Source: Enoplolaimus lenunculus (taxonomy: Eukaryota; Nematoda; Enoplea; Enoplida; Thoracostomopsidae). From it: DNA of 64,000 nt. The notes below the pieces were generated by a model. It worked only from the letters and a program-made list of their open reading frames with translations, had not been told where the DNA came from and searched no databases. The stretch's first letter is position 1. Each line of letters starts with the position of its first letter. The stretch is from the NCBI GenBank assembly GCA_030248215.1, contig JASANG010000218.1, positions 1-64,000 on the forward strand, written 5' to 3'. Shown in pieces: positions 1-10,695 of the stretch. A program made the position numbers and the translations under genes.

Positions 1-931
1 ACGAGTAAAAATGAGCTTGAACATTTTAGAAAGAATTTTACTAATCAGGTCGAGTTTTGAGGTAAACTCGAAGGATTTAGCAGCGTTTGAATTTATAGAT
101 TTTTATGAAGTGTAAAATACAACTAATGTTTGTACATTGTGGCACTACAAAACTTAATAAACATTAAAGTGTTCACCTGTCATCCCTGCAAAAATCATTG
201 ACAGAGGGTGCAACAAAGACTTTTGAGAGGCTCCAAAAAATTGCATAACGAAATTTTTAAATTTTTACGTTGTGGAAAAAATTTGGGCTTGTTGTGAAAG
301 TTCTCAGTAGTGGAAGCGCTTTTCGCAATTGCGATCGGTAACACGACAATTGGTCGCTGACAACTCGTCGACCGACAACTTGTAACCCGAAATCCTATCG
401 ACTGGACCAATCCGTCGCCCATCAATAAGCTTAGACTGAGGCTCAAGATTACGCTGAGGATAGGACTATGCTTTTTTAGATTTATTCATAGGCTTTAGTA
501 CAAGCTTATTGATGGGCGACGCATTGTCCAGTCGATACAATTTCGGGTTACAAGTTGTCGGTCGACGAGTTGTCAGCGACCAATTGTCGTGTTACCGATC
601 GCAATTGCGAAAAGCGCTTCCACTACTGAGAACTTTCACAACAAGCCCAAATTTTTTCCACAACGTAAAAATTTAAAAATTTCGTTATGCAATTTTTTGG
701 AGCCTCTCAAAAGTCTTTGTTGCACCCTCTGTCAATGATTTTTGCAGGGATGACAGGTGAACACTTTAATGTTTATTAAGTTTGTAGTGCCACAATGTAC
801 AAACATTAGTTGTATTTTACACTCCATAAAAATCTATAAATTCAAACGCTGCTAAATCCTTCGAGTTTAGCTCAAAACTCAACCTGATTAGTAAAATTCT
901 TTCTAAAATGTTCAAGCTCATTTTTACTCGT
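1..931. repeat. Large fold-back (inverted-repeat) element
   Basis: Left arm 1-432 and right arm 502-931 are near-identical inverted copies, with a 69-bp unpaired spacer between. Outer ends read ACGAGTAAAAATGAGC and its complement; inner ends meet at AAGCTT. The left end sits at the window edge, so the element may extend further and its target duplication cannot be seen. Open frames on both strands here are mirror images of non-coding sequence. A diverged fragment of the inner arm recurs at about 26200-26280. Confidence 0.9.
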
Positions 932-1561
932 TCGTTAAAACGTGTTACTTCATGACGAACAAATTTGAAAGCCTGAAAACGAGAATTTAGAAAAAACCCG
1001 CAATCTGCAAATTTTAAAACTTCCGCATCCGTAACATCCCTACTAAAACAATTATCATCGAAAGTATATTGGATTAAACACTCCCACAGTTCGAATCACT
1101 CTCCAATTTATGATAATGGCGCAAAGTGATGAGAGGTGAACGAAAACACTACGAGTTTAAAACTTTAAAATAAGATATTTTTGAAAATTTAATTTTTTAA
1201 ACATATTTTAAGGGTCACAGCTTCAGGTGCTATTCGGTATCAGATTTCGCCGTGACCTTCATGCGAACAGGCTTGAATATAAATACCTTGAACGGTTTTT
1301 TAAAATAAGTGCCTATAAGCAATTTATTTTGAGATATAACTCCTGAATCCGGTGTGATAAAAAAGAAACCGCTTTTATTCTACATTTATTAATGAATGGT
1401 TTGATTTCCGCTTATTACCTTTGCTTCGGCCATGCATTTACGATTTAATATTTCGTATTTCGAAAATTTCAGCAAGGTTTTTCTACATATTTGCAATTGA
1501 AAAATGATACGAAACAAACAGTCAAAACAGTTTTGTATATGTACACAGTCTCTTTAACTCT
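932..1561. other. Non-coding gap
   Basis: No gene or recognisable repeat seen between the two fold-back elements. Confidence 0.5.
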
Positions 1562-2025
1562 GTGTTGAATTTTGGTAGCAATATTTACAATTGCAAGTGA
1601 CACATGATAACGTTAATAGTTTCGGTACAACAAAAGCTTAACTGCAAGCCTTTCAAGCAATTCGCTTGTTTCAATAAAACTTATTTTTGACTTCCGCGCT
1701 GCGCCGCCCAGTGAATATAGCACAATGATTAAATAATAGAATTGCTTGAAAGGTTTGCAGATAAGCTTTTGTTTTACCGAAACTATTAACGTTTTCATGT
1801 GTCACTTGCAATTGTAAATGTTGCTACCAAAATTCAACTCTGTGTTGAAGTTTGGTAGCAACATTTAGAATTGCAAGTGATATATGAAAACGTAAATAGT
1901 TTCGGTAAAACAAAAACTTAACTGCAAGCCTCTCAAGCAGTTCTATTATTTCATCATTGTGCTATATACACTGTACGGCGCAGCGCGTAACGTTCAATAT
2001 AGTTTTTATTGAAACAAGCGGTACT
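1562..2025. repeat. Three alternating-orientation copies forming a fold-back
   Basis: A unit containing TTTGGTAGCAA and AATTGCAAGTGA occurs at 1562-1668 (+), inverted at about 1741-1846, and again (+) at 1847-1945. The second and third copies continue as a palindrome out to about 1665 and 2025 (GCTGCGCCG paired with CGGCGCAGC; CTTGTTTCAATAAAACT paired with its complement). No ORF. Confidence 0.8.
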
Positions 2026-2110
2026 AACGGCGCATCTAAAATTTACTTTTGTGCAGCGCGGATTCGCACGGCGCTGAAACGTTTTGTGTAACCCTAAACG
2101 TTAAAGTGAG

Positions 2111-2316
2111 TACACTGCAAAAAATGGTGAGTCACATTGACTCTCTCCCAAATAGACTCTACAAACTACACAAACTGTCAAATTCGACAGAGTCAAATTC
2201 AACACACTGAGTCGCACGTTTGACTCTGGCGGAGTCGAATTTGATTCAGTTTGTGTAGTCTCGTAGAGCTTATTTTCGAAGAGAGTCAATTGGAATCACC
2301 ATTTTTTTGCAGTGTA
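2111..2316. mobile_element. MITE family M1 (TACACTGCAAAAA / GAGTC motifs)
   Basis: TIRs TACACTGCAAAAAATGGTGA and complement, with internal GAGTCAAATTGACTC-like dyads. TA at both ends fits a Tc1/mariner-type TA target site. About 206 bp, non-coding. Confidence 0.75.
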
Positions 2317-3323
2317 GAGTAGCCAGATGATCGCTATATGGGGTCTAATGACATATTACCCTTTTACAACAGACCACGAACGTTTGACAGTCTAATTAAA
2401 AGTCAAAGCGAATATCTTACAAATTTGAAATTTTGTCTACACTTCTTAATATGGATTGCATCCAAGTTAGACAAAGAGCAGAAGATGGTGGTTATAAGTT
2501 TAAGCTTTAGTTGGACACCGGTATTGCTTCCTTAAAGGTTTTTAATTAATCCTTTATTGTGCGCTGCGCAAACTGCAAACATTAAAATTTTAGGCACAGG
2601 AAATGCATAGCGCCGATGTGGTGCAGTGGTTGTTGTGAAGCGTGTTATATTCATTTGGTTTGGGGTTTGATTCTGCAGTGCGAAATGACTCTGACTTCAT
2701 ATAAATTCCGGAAAGTTAAAAATGTTAAGGCCGAACATTTTAGTGTTGTAATGCGGCATTGGTTAACAGTTGTCGAGCTAGCCAAATTGTTCGTTTAATG
2801 ACCTTGTGCTATTTTTAAGGACGCAAAAATTGGAAAAAGTATACTACAACACGCATATTTGAAATCAAAACAAATCCGTTGCGATGACAAATCAAACACA
2901 AGAGTTCATTGATTTTTACATTTCCGTCACTGTAATCAGCGCTAAGATTCAGCGAATGATAAAAGATGTCAGGAAATTTGATTTTGAGTAAAATTTAGTG
3001 CAATGATGCGGTGCAGAATGACGTCAAACACGACATAAAACGCGTCAAAAATGTTGTTTTTAAATGTGGAGAGAAACTTTAATGAATGTATATGTACAGC
3101 GTGCCGTGAATAGCATGCTAGATCTTACTAATTTTTCAAATCGCAGGTGCTGCGTACGCCCGATTGAAATCTAGAAAAGTATTTTGCGAAGGTCGTTTTT
3201 AAACCTAAGGACTGTATTCACAAATCTATAGCACATATCATCTGTGACAAACAACTCCTTAAACACGGCACCAGCGAAAGATACGAATCTAGTGTTAAAC
3301 ACTGCAGTAGAACACGGTAAATG
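2317..3323. other. Non-coding gap upstream of the Kv gene
   Basis: Only short open frames of AT-rich, non-coding composition. Contains one TGACGTCA octamer (about 3018-3025). Confidence 0.5.
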
Positions 3324-3600
3324 AACCCTTTAACTCATAGAGCATACTATGAGCAACTAAATATATACAAGGAATATACGAGCAACAACACAGACACTGT
3401 GAGCAGTGTTTAACAATTCTAACATATATGCACTTTGCAAAATCTCCACAAGACGTGAGAGCCCCCTCGAGCTCGAGCGTCAAGCTTTTATACCTGAGTG
3501 GTCATTGTAAACGCCTCTCACCCGAGAGACTTGGGATCGAATGTTACCTTGAAATTACATCTCATGTGAAATTGAAAATATTCATGTGATAAAGGGTTAA
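3324..3600 (+). mobile_element. tRNA-derived element with terminal inverted repeats (S1, subfamily alpha)
   Basis: Starts AACCCTTT and ends AAAGGGTTAA. A tRNA-like stretch at about 3480-3555 has an A box (TACCTGAGTGG) and a B box (GGGATCGAAT) at the right spacing. It overlaps no gene; it lies 200 bp upstream of the Kv start codon. Combines a Pol III promoter, as in SINEs, with TIR-like ends, as in MITEs. Confidence 0.65.
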
Positions 3601-3799
3601 GCGCAGAAATTCCGCAAAATTTCGAAACTATAGCGGTTCAGTAGTTGAAAAGTTATGCGAACGATTACTAACTGGCGATAACTGCTACACAAGGTTGAAT
3701 ATTCCAGCAGTGCACGTAACAGCGATATATAGTTCACCCATTCTAACGCATTCTTAACTAAATCGTTTACTATTTCAACTGTGTCTGTTTACTAAATAA

Positions 3800-5374
3800 A
3801 TGTTCTCCAACCTCCAAGGTATTCGCCGCCCGTCATCATCTTCTGGCCGGCACCATGGATTAATAGAGAACCCCCAAGCACCGCTTGACCGATACTCGTT
3901 AGAAGTCTTGCCTCCACGAGAACGTAGGAAAACTAGCGAGAACCGTATTCCGACCTCCCATGCAATTCGTCCTAATCCCTCCCCGTACAGAACACTGTCT
4001 TTGCAACAAAACACTCTGTCAACCTGTTACGCCGCAACAAACCAAGATACCCCCTCTCGTCTAAAACAATCTAACGCCAGCCTAGCAGACATTTTAAGCA
4101 GCGAGTCTAGCTCATACTATACAACACCAATTCATAAATCGTTTTCAACAGAACTAATTGCCGCACAAGTCGCTTCTGACATCTCCACCAGAGCGTTATC
4201 TGGAGACACATTGATCCAGACTGATCCGTTTGAAGACCCAACGACTTGTGAAGGACAAATAAATTCAGTCAAAATCGCCAGTCAAATACCGGAATTGCTC
4301 GCGTTCAACGTTAGCGGTCGGTATTTTCAACTTCAGTTAAAGAATGCGTTCAAAATCCCTAATTCGCGAATCGCGCAACTCGCAGCGGCTCGACAACGGC
4401 AACGGCAGACTCAGACATCGTCGCAGTCTCTGGCCGCGGCATCTGGTGATAACGATTGCCATCTAATGTCTCGTTTATCGGTCCATTTTGATGAGAGTGG
4501 ACATGCAGCCGTTTCGACGTCCACAATGACTCAATTGGCCGCATCAAGTCGACTAGAGAGCGGTTCGCGTGATCCAGACCAGAACTCTACACTAATGGAG
4601 CTGTCGAAAAATTGTCGATCGCTTGGTTGCCATAGCAACCAAGACGACCATCGCAACGGCAAGAGTCATGGCAACCGGGACGGAGAAAGCCATGGCGACC
4701 ATAACATCGACAGGAACGGCGAAATTCATGGCAACGGCGGCGGCTATGGTGAATGCGATGCTCCGCCGTCGATCTACTATTTCGATCGATCACCAAGCAT
4801 ATTTGAATCAATCCTGAACGGATACCGGCATCTGAATGGACTGATTCATATACGCAACGGCGTTTGCATCGACGAGTTTCTTGACGAACTCGACTTTTGG
4901 CGCATCGACGCCCGGCGACACGTCGCGCCGTGTTGTGTCGATAAATTGTCGACGTCTTCAAGATGTCTAGACGATGGTTGTCTGGCTTCTATTGGTAAGA
5001 ATGACGGCCATCTTGGGTCGAAACGACCGTTGTCTAGACACAAGTACACCATCGATCAAACGAGCCGCAAATCGACTCCGGCAAGCGTCGTTTATATCGA
5101 TGGCGCCCAAGCCACGCCGAACGGCGCCGTCGTTTCCAGCCGTCGCGGCTGGCGACCGTCACTGATGACCAGGTCTGACTCTGAAATGTTGCCAGGGTGT
5201 GATCTGCCACCGCTCGCACTGTCAAAATCGAGCGTTTCCAGCGTTGGCGATTCACGGCCAAAACTCACAAGTCAAATGAAACGCAAAGATGCGTTGGCAT
5301 TCAGTAGATGGGCGCACTGGCGGAATCGTGCTTGGATACTGCTCGAGATGCCTAATTCATCCAATTTAGCTGTT
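3800..5374 (+). CDS. Kv channel coding exon 1 (N-terminus, T1, linker)
   Basis: Encodes residues 1-525 and ends in phase 0 at GTT|gtaagc. It holds a Ser/Thr/Pro-rich leader without recognisable domains (1-165), T1 first half (FNVSGRYF, then FKIPNSR), the insertion, T1 second half (YYFDRSPSIFESIL, then DELDFWRID), a linker of about 125 residues with many Ser and basic residues, and the pre-S1 segment. The frame remains open for 10 codons past the donor, so the end of the open frame is not the protein end. Confidence 0.92.
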
Positions 5375-8318
5375 GTAAGCATTGGTGCGCTGTGGTGGTT
5401 GCAATAGGTTTTTCTCTCTCCAATTTGCGCATAAGGCTTACAAAAATGCTTATCCATGTTTATGCTTATGCCTAAACCTTTGCATTAAGACTTTGTCTAA
5501 GACTTAGCCTAAAGTGTGCGGAAAGAATCCAAGATATCGACGGATGATACACAAGATACATTTTATATTTAGAAATCATACCATGAAAGTAAAATATAGG
5601 TAAGTTCTAACAAATTTAGCTTTTCGTATAAAGTATAACAAATGTACGCAAAGCGGCACTCTGTACACGAACGAATACATAACGCTTAGTATTTAGTAAC
5701 CGTTTCATGTATGCGCAGTAAATTAATCTCCGAAACGTGGAAGCACACTTGGGGATGATCATCAAAATTTTAGTCGACCAATGATCCTAAGTACTTCCCA
5801 TCCGAAAAAGCAACGTTCAAAATCCTGCAACAAACAACATCTCAAATGAAATTGAAAATATTTATGTTATAAAGTTTTAAAATACTGCAATGAAGAGTAA
5901 AAATATGTTTTAAAATACACTTCTTCATTTTGAACTTTGTATCAATTGTACACCAGAATAATGTGAGTAAAACAGATCTTTGCCCGGTTCGCACTTTATC
6001 CGCAGGAATTTTGCTTTTTTACCTGTGGTATACCCGCCCAAAATCCGTTGACCCGCGACGTACTTTTATGTATCTTTGTTTTTTCTTTTGGATTCTGAAA
6101 AAGCTTGTCTTACTGTTCTAGTGAATTGATTGTTATGATCGCAGATACTAAAATTATATCTGATTCTCCGGTCGCTTCCATTTTTCTGTGATCTATGCTG
6201 TTTAACTTTCAAGCCATAGACGTACACGCAGAGTTTCTGAGAGCTATCGTACTTGCCAAGACGCCTGTCAGTAATAACTCTTGGCTACGCGTTTGTAAAG
6301 TTTGTATTTCCATTTCAGACATACATGGTCCTGAGTTGCTTAATGATCATCGCAACCATGACCGTCCTAATTGTAAGCTCTCTGTCAGAATTCCAATACG
6401 TCGACCCAACGACCAACCAAACAGAAATCTACCGATCCCTCGAAATTTCAGACGCCGTCTGTGTCGCTTGGTTTTCCGCTGACTATCTGCTCCGGCTATG
6501 GGCTGCGCCGGACCGCTGCGAATACTTGAAATCACCAATGAGCATTATTGACCTCGCCGCAGTCCTGCCGTTCTATGTCGGCCTGTTCTGTGAACAAGTC
6601 GGAATCGCTGGCGGCGTCGGTGGAGATTTTGGCCGATCGTTTGTGATGTTGAAAATTTTAAGAATTTTAAGAATCCTCAGAGCGTTGCGAATTTTAAAAG
6701 TCGCCCGATATTCGTCCGGGTTTCAAAGTATGGGGCATGCGTTGAAACAATCGTGGCGCGAGTTGTCGCTGTTGATTATGTTTATGTTGACGGCGAATTT
6801 AATGTTTTCAACGGCAATGTATTATTTTGAAGTCGATCATCCACAAACACATTTTCCAACAATTCCGGCCGCGTGTTGGTGGTGTATTATCACAATGACA
6901 ACTGTCGGGTAAAGTGACTTGAACGTTGAGTTACCATGACAACATGGTTGGATAGAAGTGGGCCACGTCAAGTATAGCGACTTGAGAGACTCTAAAACTT
7001 TGGCTTAGGTCTAGGTTTAGGCTTAGGTTTATGCTAAGCAGGTACTGTAATACAGTTTACATGGGCTAATAAAGTTATCAGTACCAAACGGTTAAAGAAG
7101 TTTCACAATTTTAACGATAGGAAATTTGATCACACTTCGAATCATAAACATTTTGGCAACGAAATGCCCCTCCTGAAATTTTGCTTCGAATCTTTGACAC
7201 AAAAATAATTCTCCTTCATCCACCATTAAATTTATTACGCGATCAAATATGTTATACCCTCATGATATGAAATCATAACAACGCCGTTCGTTACGCTCCT
7301 GTTCGAAGATGGCCCATGTAAAGTTCAGGGGCGGAACGTTGCTCTGTGGGACTAGAATAGAATAAGCTTAAGCTTTAGACTAAATTTTTTGATTGGGTTA
7401 GGCTTATAGGCTTAGGCTTAGGAATAAACTCATTCTTTGGCTTAGGCTTATTCTTAGGCTTAAGCTTACGACACTAACAAAAGTTTTTATTTTAGATACG
7501 GCGACGTGTACCCTAAAACTGTTCTTGGCAAGCTCCTAGGAGGCCTAGTAAGCATCACGGGTATTATACTCCTAGCGTTTCCAATATCAATCATTGTCGA
7601 AACGTTCAACCAAGAGTATCAAAAACGAAGCAACGAACACGCCGCGCAAAGTTTACTCTTGCGTCAAGGTGGACAAGAACAAATTCAACTTTTAGACGAA
7701 GAAGAGTTCTTGGATGGAGCTGAAAGCGATAAAGAAGAAGAAACAAAAAGATTCAAAATTTCCAAGGAGTCAATAAAATATCAAACAAATGAAGAATCAG
7801 ACGAAAAAAAGGAATGGATCAACAACAGTAACAACAACAACAACAACAACAACAATAATAATAATAATAATAATAATAACAAAAACAACATTATGTCGAA
7901 AGCTACAACTGACAACAACGAAAACAAAGACATCAGTGTTAGAAACGAAGACATTCACGAAGAACAGGATGAAAAGGAGCGAACGGCAAGTGACCAACAA
8001 CGAAAAAGCGGCAAAGGTCAAAAAACGACAAAGATCAAAAACAACGCGGACGCAGGTAAACATCAACGCCAAGGACGACAATCAGTCAACACGTTTACCA
8101 AACGGAAAGAAGAGCTGGGCGTCTTTGTAACGGAACAAAGTTCAACATCGAGCACAAAGGTGTTGCTGGATGACACGAAACACGTCAAGCTAAAACCGCC
8201 AAAACAGCCACCCCCAGTACGACTGATTGGAGGAAAACTTTATTTAGAGTACCCGAATCCGTTGTTTTCAAAGTTGTCAGTGACTGAACTGCCTGAGGCT
8301 GGAACGAAAAAACTCTAA
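3800..8318 (+). CDS. Voltage-gated K+ channel, Kv2/3/4-type, 3 coding exons
   Basis: Joined exons 3800-5374, 6319-6908 and 7496-8318 give one 995-aa frame; both introns are GT-AG and phase is kept. The product is a pore-forming Kv subunit of the plasma membrane, opened by depolarisation. Visible parts: T1/BTB domain in two halves (about residues 166-198 and 320-382) with the Zn-site pattern H-x5-C-x21-CC, typical of Kv2/3/4 and absent in Kv1; pre-S1 WILLEMPNSS; S1 about 526-548; S2 about 568-587; S3 about 600-616; S4 with R640, R643, R646, R649, K652, R655 at every third position; pore TMTTVGYGD (718-725); S6 ending AFPISIIVETF. Oddities: long N-terminus (525 aa before S1), T1 insertion, PIS in place of the usual PVP gate motif, and an Asn run in the C-tail. 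The start is the first ATG after an in-frame TAA that directly precedes it; a 5'UTR intron cannot be excluded. Family is certain; Shab- versus Shaw-like subtype is not resolved. Confidence 0.95.
4391..4759 (+). other. Low-complexity insertion inside the Kv T1 domain
   Basis: Residues about 198-320. Known Kv T1 domains run from the FPNS-type segment to the YFFDR-type segment in roughly 15-20 residues; here about 120 are inserted. The insert begins QRQRQTQTSSQS and ends in Asn/Gly/His/Asp-rich near-repeats such as HGNRDGESHGD and EIHGNGGG. It is open in frame and I found no GT-AG pair whose removal would restore a normal T1 loop, so I read it as coding. Confidence 0.75.
6319..6908 (+). CDS. Kv channel coding exon 2 (S1 to pore)
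   Basis: Acceptor catttcag|ACATAC, donor GTCGG|gtaaag (phase 2). Encodes residues 526 to the first glycine of the selectivity filter. S2 has the conserved AWFSADYLLRLW, S3 has IIDLAAVLPFY, and S4 has the full Kv set of gating charges. The second intron splits the GYG filter: GG comes from this exon and the A from the next. Confidence 0.93.
7311..7480. mobile_element. TTAGGC-bearing MITE (family T) in Kv intron 2
   Basis: Starts GGCCCATGTAAAGTTCAGG and GGAACGTT, followed by AAGCTTAAGCTTTAGAC and several GGCTTAGG hexamers up to about 15 bp before the exon 3 acceptor. The right TIR is not recognisable. Confidence 0.5.
7496..8318 (+). CDS. Kv channel coding exon 3 (filter, S6, cytoplasmic tail)
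   Basis: Acceptor ttttag|ATACGG completes GYGDVYPKT, then S6 and a hydrophilic tail of about 235 residues. The tail is rich in Glu, Lys and Gln and contains an Asn run (about residues 831-852). Near the end is a Pro-rich patch KPPKQPPPVRLIGG. Ends in KKL and TAA. Confidence 0.92.
7820..7880 (+). repeat. Coding (AAC)n/(AAT)n microsatellite, poly-Asn
   Basis: About 20 consecutive Asn codons in the Kv C-tail, AAC in the first half and AAT in the second. The synonymous shift suggests that the tract expanded in two blocks while still encoding Asn. It is a likely length polymorphism. Confidence 0.9.
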
Positions 8319-8817
8319 ACAAAGAAGGAAATATACAGTGTCGCAGATCCATAAATTTCGACAAAGTGACGGGAATATATTTGAACTTGAACAGAACTCC
8401 AGTCGAGGAACTGGTTCTTTGTACTGGCATAATTTTTCTAATTTAGCTCAGCCAAACAAACACCTACCGATTGCTGAACAATTTTTCAGCTTCGGCATAA
8501 ATTAAAGGGTATTCTTAAGGTTAAAAGCAAAATAAGTGGCGAAATTTCAAATTAAACAAAGTAAAATATCTTTCATGTACAACGATATAAGATATAAGTA
8601 AACAATTTGTGCGTCAAAATAACAATATCGAATACACGACAAAGTTTAAACTATAACTAATTTCGATTTAAATATAGTAAAACTTTATTAATTTATTGAG
8701 AGCAGAATCGGAGCCGCTCTAGATTTCTTTCCATTTTCGTGGTCTGTAGGAACATACCTTTTTCTAAAACCTAAACCTAATGCTCGAGCCTAAAAAAGCC
8801 TAAGTGTAAATATGGAT
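8319..8817. other. 3' flank of the Kv gene
   Basis: Presumed 3' UTR and downstream DNA. No canonical AATAAA was seen; an ATTAAA-type signal near 8500 is possible. Confidence 0.4.
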
Positions 8818-8976
8818 TTGCCAGCTCACCTTGGTAGTAGAGCTAAGCATTTTTCATGATGGGCACACAAGGATTTTAGATAACTTACGAACAAGGTTGA
8901 AAATTTTTTGGAGAAGTCAATAATTTTCCAGGGAAATTAAGCCCTCCTGCCCCCCCCCCCCTGGCTAAGGGCTTGA
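8818..8976 (+). mobile_element. Short TIR element, family G
   Basis: GCCAGCTCACCTT at the left, then TTTTCATGATGGGCACACAA and a poly-C tract, ending CCTGGCTAAGGGC. Family consensus ends read GGCCCGTAGCCAGC. Confidence 0.5.
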
Positions 8977-9435
8977 TATACCTACTTACTAACCGTGCCG
9001 ATCTCTGGATCGGTATGCTTGGAGATTTAAAAGTATGCTGCCAACAGCTATGGTTTACTTCGAACTTGACCTCCATAGAGACCACCAAATAGTAATGCAC
9101 CACTCTCTATAGTTGACTTAAAAATGCTACAATATCGTTCATAGACCAGGGCTACCGCGACATGCATGTCTTTATAGCAAAATTTAATTTTAAAACTACC
9201 ATATTCTTTGTGACGAATTTTCAAATGAAACAATAGGTTGCGTTTATTTTGCAAATTTACGCTATTTTGGAAACACAAAGCCTGATACAGCGTAATTTTT
9301 GGCCGTTAATTAATGATTATGAAAGTACGTTGCCATCTAATCTTTACAAATCCAGATAAAGTTTTTTAACTAATAGTTGCATAAGTTGATTAAACGATTT
9401 TGTGAAGAGACAGTGCGTCTAGGGTACACTCGCAT

Positions 9436-9597
9436 CCGTACCTGGGGCAAGGGCCAGGGAGACTAACCATTGGACAAATTTTGCCCCCCTCCTCTTACAA
9501 TAGTTTCACCTTGCTTGTATATGTAGTCACTGAAAACCCTTGTATGCCCGCCAGAAAATTTTTAGTCCCTTTAGCAAAGTGAGCTGGCTACTACCTG
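9436..9597 (-). mobile_element. Family G element, diverged
   Basis: Reverse orientation: CCTGGGGCAAGGGCCAGGGA, then GTATGCCCGCCAGAAAATTT and AAAGTGAGCTGGCTAC. Confidence 0.4.
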
Positions 9598-9894
9598 GGT
9601 ATACTGTCAATCTGGTCAACCGGAAAGATGTCCAGTGGGGAAGTTGCTATTTCGGCTACTTTACAAAACCAAGAAAATGTTAATTACATAATTTATTTTT
9701 CTAAATAAATAAGTGCTGACAGCTGAGTCGGTTTATATCAAAATACCAGGGTTTATTTCAGTGCTGGTCAAGTTTGTTTGTACCAAAATACCAGGGTTTA
9801 TTGTTAAAGCTAGTCAAGTCCTGCAATGGGCTCTAAACTTTATCACTAGTACAACGTATCCGTATTAATTTATTTTGTCACCTATTTAAAAAAT

Positions 9895-10250
9895 TGAGGA
9901 AATTGTTGACCTTACTCTCTAAAACCTTAAACTAACTTGATTTAAGGGTAATGCTGTTAATCCAACAGCATTAAACTAACTTTCTAGATTAACTAAAGTA
10001 ACATGTAGGTTAACGCCTAAACTCATTTAAATCTTATAGATTTTCAGTTTAAGCTAAACTTAACGAATTCTTGGATACACCTAATTTCTGGTCTGTATAT
10101 ACTTGTTATTTAAACCAACAACAAGTTGAACTTAAACTCTTGTTAAACTTAAAAATATGTTTGTTTAAAGTTAAACTTAAAATTCTAGTTTAGTTAATCC
10201 GTACAGCCATTAAAGTTTTACTTAAATTTATATTGAAGTATAATTTATTA
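9895..10250. repeat. AT-rich block with repeated TTAAACTTA/AGTTTAA motifs
   Basis: Many AGTTTAA-type strings in both orientations and a clean hairpin AATGCTGTT-aatcc-AACAGCATT near 9950-9974. Possibly an old TIR element; ends not found. Confidence 0.35.
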
Positions 10251-10626
10251 GTGCAGTGTGCAAAAATGTCCTGCCCAAAACAAAAAATGTTTGCCTAAAT
10301 TATTGGATCGACCTCACAAAAGTTGGCACTCGTTCGGCTGGGGGGAATAAAATCAAGGAACATAAATTTTGTCAAAATTTAAGTATATTCTTGCTAAGCG
10401 CTACGTGGGAACTCCAGAAATGTATAAATTGTGTATATTCCCAGAAAACACGATATAAAATTTACTCTTTCTAAATACGGGAGCTTTGCTTTCGCGACGC
10501 CCGCCGACTAATTAATTGTGTGATACACACGGCGGAGATCCCTTTATGGTATGAAAAGGACCGATTATCGTTGGCGGCTTCGTTGGCGACAGCCCAGCTC
10601 CAGCTTAGTGTTCTTTCACATTGCAG

Positions 10627-10695
10627 GGGTTCAATCAAGGTGTACCCCCTGAATGGGCAAATTGGACGTACAAACGATACTTAGTTGCTCAAACT
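10627..10695 (+). CDS. vWFA gene, candidate 69-bp 5' exon
   Basis: Acceptor tttcacattgcag|GGG and donor ACT|gtgagt enclose 23 codons without a stop (GFNQGVPPEWANW...), phase 0 at both ends and so matching the phase-0 acceptor of the next exon. The peptide resembles an extracellular segment with an NWT sequon. Less certain than the other exons because it is short. Confidence 0.5.

Noticed and set aside
195-446. Open frame of 83 codons (minus) with a partial mirror in the right arm
   Set aside because: Lies within the fold-back arms; no protein similarity and coding on both mirrored arms would be required.
3480-3555. Possible functional tRNA gene
   Set aside because: A and B boxes are present, but the acceptor stem does not pair and the sequence recurs inside a repeat; it is tRNA-derived.
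7797-8130. Long frames in the other phases of Kv exon 3
   Set aside because: Shadows of the AAC/AAT repeat and the true exon; the splice phase fixes the frame.
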